Source: Ixodes scapularis
Taxonomy: Eukaryota; Arthropoda; Arachnida; Ixodida; Ixodidae
Assembly: GCF_016920785.2 (NCBI RefSeq)
Contig: NW_024609835.1
Location: forward strand, 25,369,297-25,433,296
DNA length: 64,000 nucleotides
Direction of reading: 5' to 3'
The notes beneath the pieces were generated by a model, which was not told the DNA's origin, did no database searches, and saw only the letters and a program-made list of their open reading frames with translations. This document shows positions 56,420 to 64,000 of the stretch, in pieces; positions within the stretch are counted from its first letter, which is position 1, and the number at the start of each line of letters is the position of its first letter. Both the position numbers and the translations under genes were made by a program.

Positions 56420-58563
56420 TTAACAACACAAAAAAGTACGCAATGTTTTCTTAGTTATACAATGAATATCGATGCGGTTCATTACAATGTTGTTAAGCAA
56501 TGTAGGTAGATCATGAGCAAGAGACTGCAGTGCATAATTTGTACGGAAATGGGGAACCTTCCAGAATTCTCTACGACGAACATCGAAGACTGATTCACGC
56601 TGAGTCAGGTTTGCTAGCTGTGACAAAAAAGCAATGAACCCCAAAGTTGAAAAGGCGTAAGAAAATAGCAAACGATAGTCATAAATACAAGAAACTTTCA
56701 TGATATTGTAGCTCAAATATAATGGTTCAGCATGTGTGTCGTACGGAACATTAGCAATGAAACGAATAATTTTTTTCTGAAGAGTTATTAGTTTGTTGAC
56801 GTTACTTTTGGTCGTTGTGCCCCAAACTAAATGGCAGTAGTTGATTTGTGAGCCGAACAGAGCATGATAAATTTGAATCTTAACTTTTGTAGGCAAAAGA
56901 GAGCGACAGTGACCGATGATGCCAGCTACCTTTGCCAGTTTGTGAGTTAGAAATTCTATATGATGATCCCATTGCATAAACTCTGAAAAAATTATGCCTA
57001 GCGTTTTATGATGACTTACTATTTCAATTTCCTTGTTTCCAATCTTAAGAGCATAACTAGCTTCAATATGTTTATTTACAGGTCTAAAAACAATCGCTTT
57101 TGTTTTGGTAGTATTTATTTCGAGGCCATTTTTTTCTGACCATAAGAGAAACTTTTCTAAGATAACATTACCTTTAATAATCAGTTCATCGATATTCGTC
57201 GCAGAAATAAAAATACTAGAATCATCTGCATACATTATAAAACGTGAGTGTTGACAAATGTTGACGATGTCATTTATGTACACATTGAACAGAAGTGGGC
57301 CAAGTATGCTGCCCTGCGGAACACCAGACTTCAATAGTTGCAAAGATGAGGTATAACGATTTATTGAGACACACTGTTTGCGATGTTGTAGATCCCCCCC
57401 TGCAGAACACCAGACTTCAATAGTTGCAAAGATGAGGTATAACGATTTATTGAGACACACTGTTTGCGATGTTGTAGATATGACTGAATGAGTGCCAAAG
57501 ACGTGCCCCGTACACCATAACACGAAAGTTTATCAAGAAGCGTTGCATGGTTAAGAGAGCCGAAAGCTTTGCTAAAGTCAATAAAAAGTCCCAGTGTCAT
57601 CTGTCGTTGCTGTATATTTTTTTAATATTAGTTCCTTCTGCGTTAACAAGGCGCATTCCGTAGACTTTCCCTTACGGAAGCCAAACTGGAAGTCAGTCAG
57701 CACTGAATGTTTATCAAAAAAGTTATCTAAACGACGCAAAATAATTTTTTCTAGCCCTTTGGAAAATATGGGTAAAACAGATATTGTCCTATAATTTGTA
57801 ATTACATTTTTATCGCCTCCCTTATGTAAAACGGAAACTTTCGCAAGTTTTATGTTATCTGGGAACTTGCCAGTTGACAAGGCCAAGTTAAATATATATA
57901 CTAACATTGGGGCAATTATATCAATCACAAATTTGACAAGCTTTATTTGTATGTCATCAATGTCGTGACTTCTGCTATTATTAAGTTTCATAAATACATT
58001 AAACACTTCTGACTCGTCAGTAGGGGCCAGGAAAACAGATTCGTCTACTCGACTCGAGATAGACGAGGAAGTACACGCATTGTGAGTGTGGGAAGGTAAG
58101 TTTGTAAAATGGCGATTAAAATAATCAGAGAGCGGTATTCCCGATACGTTTTCACCAGATATCAAAAGCGTATCTATTGATTGTTTTTTATTGTTACGTT
58201 GAACTACTGTGTTTATGGACTGCCATACAATGGCGGGGCTCTTTTTGTGCGCGGCATGAAAGAGACGTTTGTGATAATCTGACTTTGCCTTTTTTAGTGT
58301 AGATGTAAGTTGATTGCGATATTTCTTGAACGCAGTATTATCATCGTTATCTCTTGACGAGAGGTAGGTCTGATACAATCAATTTTTTTCCGTATCATTG
58401 CTAAAATAAACGGGGTAACCCATGGTCTTCTTATTCGCTTTTTAGTCGTGACAGTCTTGTATGGAAAAGATGCGACGTAAATTGACGTGAATGTACTTAT
58501 GAACTCATCATACGCGCTGTTCACGCACTTTCTCAAGAATACAGGGCTCCAGTTAGTTTCCAT
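56420..58563 (-). pseudogene. LINE reverse transcriptase, broken in three places
   Basis: The enzyme would prime reverse transcription at the genomic nick. On the minus strand, 58563-58380 holds the pre-RT segment (RRPWVTP). Then 58378-57618 has VLHKGGDKN, NYRTISVLP and FGFRKGKSTE. Next, 57600-57500 has the first catalytic block FIDFSKAF. Finally 57420-56420 has SGVPQGSILGPLLFN, YADD (residues 98-101 of the 367-codon frame) and HKTLGIIF, followed by a post-RT region. Frames change near 58380 (A7 run), at the A7 run near 57617, and at the 86-bp duplication (57312-57479). In FIDFSKAFGSLNH a Gly replaces the more usual Asp after SKAF. The catalytic Asp residues are intact, but the protein is not. 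Confidence 0.85.
57312..57479. repeat. 86-bp tandem duplication inside the LINE ORF
   Basis: An 82-bp unit containing AACACCAGACTTCAATAGTT and ACACTGTTTGCGATGTTGTA occurs at 57312-57393 and 57398-57479, separated by four extra C. A period of 86 is not a multiple of three, so it shifts the RT frame. The copies differ at about one position, so the event is recent. Confidence 0.9.
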
Positions 58564-58684
58564 GACTGTGCTTCGAAAACACCGCAGTGGGCGGTCTGTA
58601 ACAGGTTGAAAGGTAAAATGTTTACTAGCGCCGCTGGATAATTGGTGAGTTTTAAAACATATTGAGACTCAACCAGTGATATTG

Positions 58685-58701
58685 CCCCCCCCCCCCCCCC
58701 C
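58685..58701. repeat. Poly-C tract, 17 bases
   Basis: An uninterrupted C run at or just beyond the 5' truncation point of the LINE. Confidence 0.9.
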
Positions 58702-58829
58702 TCCTCAGCAGATAAAGACGTCGAAGAACGAATCACGGAGAGAAAAGCTTGAACATAACAAGCAACACCAATACAATTCGTTTCTTAGGTTATTAGTGAC
58801 TATACAAAAAAAAAAAAAAACAAGGTTGA

Positions 58830-59152
58830 GTAGGCTTTTTTTTTTAGTGCACGCAAGCAGCCAATCACGGCGAACGATATAACGATCCTAGCGCATGACG
58901 AGTCTCAAAATTCGATTAAACCAAAAATATAACACAAGCGCAGGAAAAAAAAAAAAAAGAGCATGACGTTCCACATGCTTGTTGTCTCGGCGTACATCGA
59001 AACTCTTTTTGTTTCTTATTATTTATTTAGTCGTGTCTTAAGCTTTGTCGTTCGCTGGAGCTTGTCCATTGATCGCAGTGATTCACTGATTCTCTATTCT
59101 TCACAAAAAGTAAACTCACTGACCTTTTTTTTTATTAGAGCGTACAATTTCC
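58830..59152. mobile_element. Probable diverged palindromic MITE copy
   Basis: It shares AGCCAATCACGGCGAACG on the left, CGTTCGCTGGAGCTTGTCC on the right and a right end AGTAAACTCACTGACC...TTAGAGCGTACA with the 24325 family. Palindromy is much weaker than in the other copies, and poly-A runs interrupt it. Confidence 0.45.
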
Positions 59153-61568
59153 TGCGACTATGCTGCCCGGCATTGCAGTCGAAACACTAAACATTGTTCT
59201 TATTTTAATCAGCTTCACCAGTGAAAAGGAAAAATCGCATTGCGCCCCAAATTATCATGCTCTCTCCCATTCCGTTTGGCATGGAGGCCGTTTAAATTTG
59301 CAGCGTGTTCATGACATCACCTAACATTTATCGTCTTGGCTGAACTGGTTAAACGAGGTACAAATACGACTGCCTGTGGTGCAATGTGCTCTCATAGTCT
59401 TCAGAGAGTACATTTCTGATAGGGTTCAAAGGGTTCCAATGAACCGAGCCCTTCTCGTGGAGGGGGACTCCCAACCCCAACATGTTAAAAAGAAATAACA
59501 ACTATCATAAGTTGGCTTGCAAAAAAAAAAAAAAAAGGAATTGTAGGTATGTTTTAGTTAGAAATTAACTATGATGGGTGACAACATTATCAATTGAAAA
59601 ACGGGTGTCTTCATTTGTATACTATGTCTATCTCGTACGTACGCTCTTACTACTGCGTTCAGCACGTTGCTAGACGATTTTATTAGAACGACAGCGCGAG
59701 TGATAACTCTAACACAGTTCTTGCACCACTAACGTCGCAAAACAACGCCTCAAAAAGGTGATCAGACCAACAGTTCACAGTTACGCTGAAGCTGTGGTCT
59801 TGCTGAAAAGTAAAACAAATCCGATTCTACCACAGATTTAAGCACCTGGCAAACTCTTTGTTCTAGCGTCCTTGGGCAAACACTTCTACACCTCTTTATC
59901 GTCTGTCTGAGCGAAAGCTCGAAGGCCGGGGTCACGCTGTTTATAGACCCGACTACTGTTTACAAACATGAACCACTGCTGGCGTCCCAAGAGTCTTCCG
60001 GGCTCTTTGGAAGCCTATCGAAATTACTTATTTCATAAGTGCTAGAAAGCATAAATGCTGCTCGTACAATGAAGCTGGAGATTTACCGAGGGCCTTCGGC
60101 TGGACCATTAACGTCTTAGAGGAGACAAGTTAGTTTACAACAATATTCGAAGACGTTTAACAGATCTCGTTCTTCTTGGCTTTCTTTTTTCTTTTTTCAT
60201 GTTAAATGTTTCATCGACGTTTCAAGCAGCGGTGTTAAGGTGAGCTGTGGTCATTCTTTTTATGAACCGGAAGTTTGCTGGAATGTCAAAGACTGGAGCA
60301 CCGCCTGATGGAGTTTTCATAGAAAAGCGTCTTATGCATTATACAAAAAAAATATATATATATTCCGCATACAAACTTGAACGCGAGTCACTGCGAGGTC
60401 CGTGCTTCCAATTCCGCATAGCCATGAGTTGAAGGAAAAACTTGGCGCTCGGCATTCAAACCACGAATATTGCGGTGACTTGTGTTTGCAGACTATCTTT
60501 TGCATGATGTATGAGTTGTGTGACCCCAGCTTAAGGTCACGCAAAAGCTCTGAAGTTCTTCCAGCCTACCGGACAGTTATGTTTCAGATGTTCACGTTCA
60601 AATTGCTATGTTTGGCTTCACTATTCATTCTTCTTTCTGGGAGATTTATGTGGTAAAACTTTTATGTTCCATAAAATCTTAAAAGACGAATTTTTTCTGT
60701 TCTCGTAAACTAGTAACTCTTGAGTTTATTGCTTTCGATATCCAAAAGGTATTTTGAAATCATTTATTCCAACCAATAAGATGTGCGGTGCACATGCTTT
60801 CTAAGCTGCCAATCCGCTGTTTTATGGGGAAAAATGCATACAAATCAAATGGACTCGTAAAAACGAGAGAAAAAAAAAACACAACACCGCCCGTAAAAGT
60901 TTTATATAGCCTACAAACATAATATCGTTAGACGCATATACGTGACGACTGAGCCGAGTGGGTCGTTTTCACATTGTATTGTCTCCACATTGTTGGGCAA
61001 ATGTTGTACAAAGGGGCAGATCTCAATGAAGGGCCCGAAGCTTTTCCAATTATCTGCAGGCTAAAGGACCGAAGCTTGCCGTTCTGCAAGCTTCAGTAAT
61101 TTTTTATCACCCACCTCTGTCTCACTGCCTCGTCAAAGTAAGGCGCAGGCCTACGTATTTTAAATGAGCGTGTTTTAAACATGGGCGGCCTTATGAAAAG
61201 TTCACTAAGCTTATTTCGGTAGTTTTGGTCACCGAAATGGAAGTATAAATAGATTCTCCACAGGAAGGGCTGTTCAATCTGTGTACCCCAAATACATGAC
61301 ATAGAACCGCGCTTTCCTCTTTCCTTGGTCGTCACGGGAGATCCTAAAGTTCAAATCAAAGCCTATCATTTGTCTCAGTGGTTTGCATTACCTTTATCAA
61401 AAAACTAAGTTAAGTTGGCGGTTTCTTTTTTTATTATTATTTTCTCTGCAAACACTGACGCTTTAAAACAAATATGTTATGCTAAACACGAGGATTTATT
61501 ACCAACCATATTTTTATAAATAGCAAAAAAAAAAAGAGTAATGGTACACTGCTAAGTTTTATTATGTA
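59153..61568. other. Non-coding stretch
   Basis: No gene recognised on either strand. Short frames of 60-84 codons at 60247-60656 have no domain; one has a hydrophobic C-terminus but no supporting context. Confidence 0.4.
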
Positions 61569-61880
61569 CCGTATTTACTCAAGTAACAGCCGCACTATTT
61601 ATAAACAAGGCCCTTGAGTTTTCTTTCCCACAGAACTCATATACAGTCAACCATTTCGTTTCGCATAAATAACATAGCGAATAACCAGATCGAGAAAACG
61701 ATCCTTCATACGAATGCAATCTTCACAGATGGCATCTGCGCACGAAGACGTTATCTCTGTCCCGTAAACAGATGGAGTCATGCCATCGATCGCGGTGATT
61801 GGCAATCTGCGTGCTCTGCGGAACATCGAACCCTCAGGTTTTCTTCATAAACGGTGCGGCTATTACTCGAGTAAATACGG
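61569..61880 (+). mobile_element. 312-bp MITE, copy 2, TA target duplication
   Basis: The ends CCGTATTTACTCAAGTAAC and (reverse complement) CCGTATTTACTCGAGTAATA are flanked by TA at 61567-61568 and 61881-61882. It is collinear with the 15364-15675 copy in the opposite orientation, with the same length. It is open for 78 codons from a TTG at 61614 to 61850, the same offset as in copy 1. About two thirds of the residues are identical. Confidence 0.8.
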
Positions 61881-61882
61881 TA

Positions 61883-62958
61883 CCTTGGAGTGACGTGGCA
61901 GTAAAAATAGTGTACTGTCAACGACTTAATTTTCGCCTGGGCCTAGTTTTCGCGAATCGCCTACTATTCGCGAAAAATAGGTCCCGCGAACCATTCTGGC
62001 AAAATGTGAGCATATTGGAATCTACATTGAGATTCCACCGCGTCGCGAAGATTAGAACCCGCGAATTCTTCCAAAACTTCAGCTTTGACCTAAATCGCGA
62101 AATATTGAGCCCGCGAAAAATATGTCGTTTACAGTATCTGTTTCCAGGTTGTTTTGGGACCCCAAGTCGGTAATAAATTGCTGCAGAACGTCTTTCGCGC
62201 AATTCGGCTAAACTAGACACAAACGGGTGGGTTTTGTTTGTATAATCCTAAATTTCTGTTGAAAGTAGTTGCATTCAGAGAAAGGTGAATATGTTATTCT
62301 GCACTAATGGTTCCTTACGAAATCTCCTATGGAATAATTTGGTAGGATATTTTTGAAGTATTTACAGCAGCGTTCGTCGCCTAATTTCTTGATTCGTCTG
62401 ATAAGTAATATTTTTCTCTTGGCACATACAACGTCAAACTAAAATGGAACCTTTTAGGATTTCTTTTCTAAATATTAATATACTCCGTTCACTCCTAAAC
62501 TGAAACAGCTGTGATGGCTGCGTCTCCACCGGACCAATCAGCCGCCTCCCTTGCACCACCTGACTCTGCTCTCTGCACGTGTGCATGGCGAGAACGTGAT
62601 CACGTGGCGCAAGATAGTCGTATGACTGGGACAACGAAGACGTAGCAAAGTCAGTAAAAGGGTTACGAAGATATGCCGATTTTCACGGTTATACGAACGA
62701 TATATAAAGTGACTGTTGTGCTTTAAGGCGGTTCGAAGAAACGGCTTTCACTTCCGGTAAGACGCTTTCCACCATGTTGATAAACAATGTAATCGTATAC
62801 CACTTTCACCATTAATTCACATACAGACGCTCAGTCGCTTGCATCGTTTTTTGGTATTATTAATCCTGCTTTGCTCCTGAGGTCGCCATTTAATGAAAGT
62901 TTATTTGCACTTCACTGAGCTAGAGGACAAATAACTCGCTTGGATCAGCCATCATTAT
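61883..62958. other. Non-coding stretch
   Basis: Contains several TCGCGAA/TTCGCGAA words at 61930-62105 and a segment near 62509-62580 resembling part of the TTAA MITE at 46574. No gene recognised. Confidence 0.4.
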
Positions 62959-64000
62959 TTTTTTATTTATTTGAATAATAATGCCGGCCTACCTTTGTGG
63001 GCAAGGCATATGAGTGTATATGGGACAAATTAACAGCATAGCTCTAGTTATACATAGCTTCAAAAAACTTAGTTGAGAAAAAGTAAAAGGCATATTCTAC
63101 AAACACTTCCCAATAAACAGAGGTAACACCTGGCAAATGATTAGTCAAACGGATTTAAAATTCCACCTAAGGCGCTGACAAATGAGTCGAAGGTGGCACT
63201 GCCTGTAATATGGTGAGGCAGGCCATTCCAGTCTCGGACAGTTCTCTGAAAGAAAGAGTAGTTAAAAATGTATTTTCTACATTGAAAATCTCAAAGAAGA
63301 TTTTCATGCTTCTGCCGTGTGATTCGACTGAGATTGTACACAAGATAATCGTCAAACTTCAATTCAATTTTATCGTGCATTAATTTATACAAAAAATTCA
63401 AACGCTTCACTTTTCTACGGGTCGATAGCTGGGTTAAACCGGATAACGTATAAAGGGATGACACAGACGTATGCATGCCGTATGCATTATATATAAATCG
63501 CAGTGCTTTTTTTTTGCACTCCCTCAAGTTTGTCAATCAATGACTGTGAATGTGGATCCCATAAAATGGCCGCGTATTGCAATAATGGACCAATCAAAGT
63601 AATGTATGCAACAAGCTTAGTTTCCGGGGTACAATGTCGCAAGGTCGTTCGAAGACTCCACAGTTTACGAGACGCTTTTGCGATAATGTTCTCTAAGTGA
63701 ACAGACCAGCTTAAAGTAGATGTGATGGTAATGCCCAAATATTTATAAGAAGTGACATTTTCTAACGGTACTGAGTTCATAGAATAGCAAAACAAAATTG
63801 GAGACTTCTTTCGTGTTACTCTCATTTGCACGCGTTTTTTTTACGTTCAAATCTATCTGCCATGCTTGATACCAGGAAAACACAGATTGTAGGCTACTGT
63901 CCAAACATAATTAATCGAAAGTGCATGACACTTTGGCAAACAAAACACAATCGTCGGCGAAAAGACGGCACTGAATCCCGGGCTTATCTACACGCAGATA
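62959..64000 (-). mobile_element. CR1/L2/Jockey-type LINE, continues past the right edge
   Basis: The minus strand enters the window inside the RT domain. It continues through the post-RT domain to a 3' UTR with two overlapping AATAAA signals at 62962-62971. It differs in sequence from the LINEs at 53465 and 56191. Homopolymer-associated frameshifts and an in-frame TGA show it is dead. Confidence 0.7.
63125..64000 (-). pseudogene. Reverse transcriptase C-terminal half, frameshifted
   Basis: The minus strand shows LFADDCVLFAK (FADD catalytic box at 63950-63961), then in another frame SYKYLGITI and LLQYAAILWDPH (63831-63487). A third frame has RKVKRLNFLYKLMHD (63536-63291). After a TGA at 63291-63293 that frame continues with RTVRDWNGLPHHI to about 63140. 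This order (RT box, YLG thumb motif, post-RT RFI block, RDWNGLP) is standard for CR1/L2/Jockey-type proteins. Frame changes fall at T-runs near 63833-63841 and 63507-63515. The N-terminal part lies outside the window. Confidence 0.75.

Larger units (their letters stand above)
56191..58650 (-). mobile_element. CR1/L2/Jockey-type LINE, nearly complete RT
   Basis: Minus order: end of the endonuclease-RT linker (to about 58560), full RT domain, post-RT domain ending at 56420, a roughly 200-bp 3' UTR, AATAAA at 56212-56217 and a tail of three GAACTTT units at 56194-56214. The 5' end is lost between 58564 and the poly-C at 58685, so the AP endonuclease is missing. Breaks include two homopolymer-associated frameshifts and an 86-bp tandem duplication. 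Divergence of the frame is modest, so this is the youngest-looking LINE here. Exact clade is not determinable by eye. Confidence 0.8.

Noticed and set aside
58676..58882. Frame beginning with poly-Pro
   Set aside because: Produced by the 17-base C run next to the LINE truncation point.

Overview
The window looks like nuclear DNA of an arthropod, most likely a tick or related arachnid. Coding density is very low and there is no operon structure. What can be recognised is decaying non-LTR retrotransposons, fold-back and TTAA- or TA-flanked MITEs, microsatellites, long homopolymers and one possible host first exon with a consensus splice donor. The tick assignment is inference from the mobile-element flavour, chiefly an I/R1-like LINE with RNase H and a CCHC tail, and palindromic MITEs. 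No mitochondrial, bacterial or CRISPR feature was seen.

Layout. 0-34 kb is non-coding host DNA with one 5'-truncated LINE (6.7-8.6 kb), a PIF/Harbinger-like remnant (17.7-18.6 kb), an RT scrap (19.6-19.8 kb) and many MITEs and hairpins. At 34.8-35.2 kb is a GC-rich island whose minus strand carries a Kozak ATG, a signal-peptide-like leader and a CAG/GTGAGC donor. This may be a host first coding exon whose intron runs leftward. At 35.6-40.2 kb lies the most unusual object. Two long terminal inverted repeats of roughly 500 bp enclose convergent small frames and a tandemly duplicated integrase C-terminal domain ending in a chromodomain. I read this as a decayed Polinton/Maverick-like element. 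Its right repeat is split by a satellite and tRNA-like insertion. A third repeat-like segment lies just outside, followed by a very basic 124-codon frame and a tRNA-like sequence (40.3-41.4 kb).

42-53 kb holds MITEs and scraps of a Ty3/gypsy-like element (44.3-45.9 kb). 53.4-58.65 kb holds two CR1/L2/Jockey-type LINEs on the minus strand, both with frameshifts and with short tandem-repeat tails after AATAAA. A further LINE of this broad type enters from the right edge (62.96-64.0 kb), also on the minus strand.

No gene set here works together as a pathway. The proteins that can be identified are enzymes of mobile elements (RT, RNase H, integrase, transposase), and all are broken. MITE boundaries rest on inverted repeats and target-site-like flanks read by eye. 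Family assignments beyond that are provisional.
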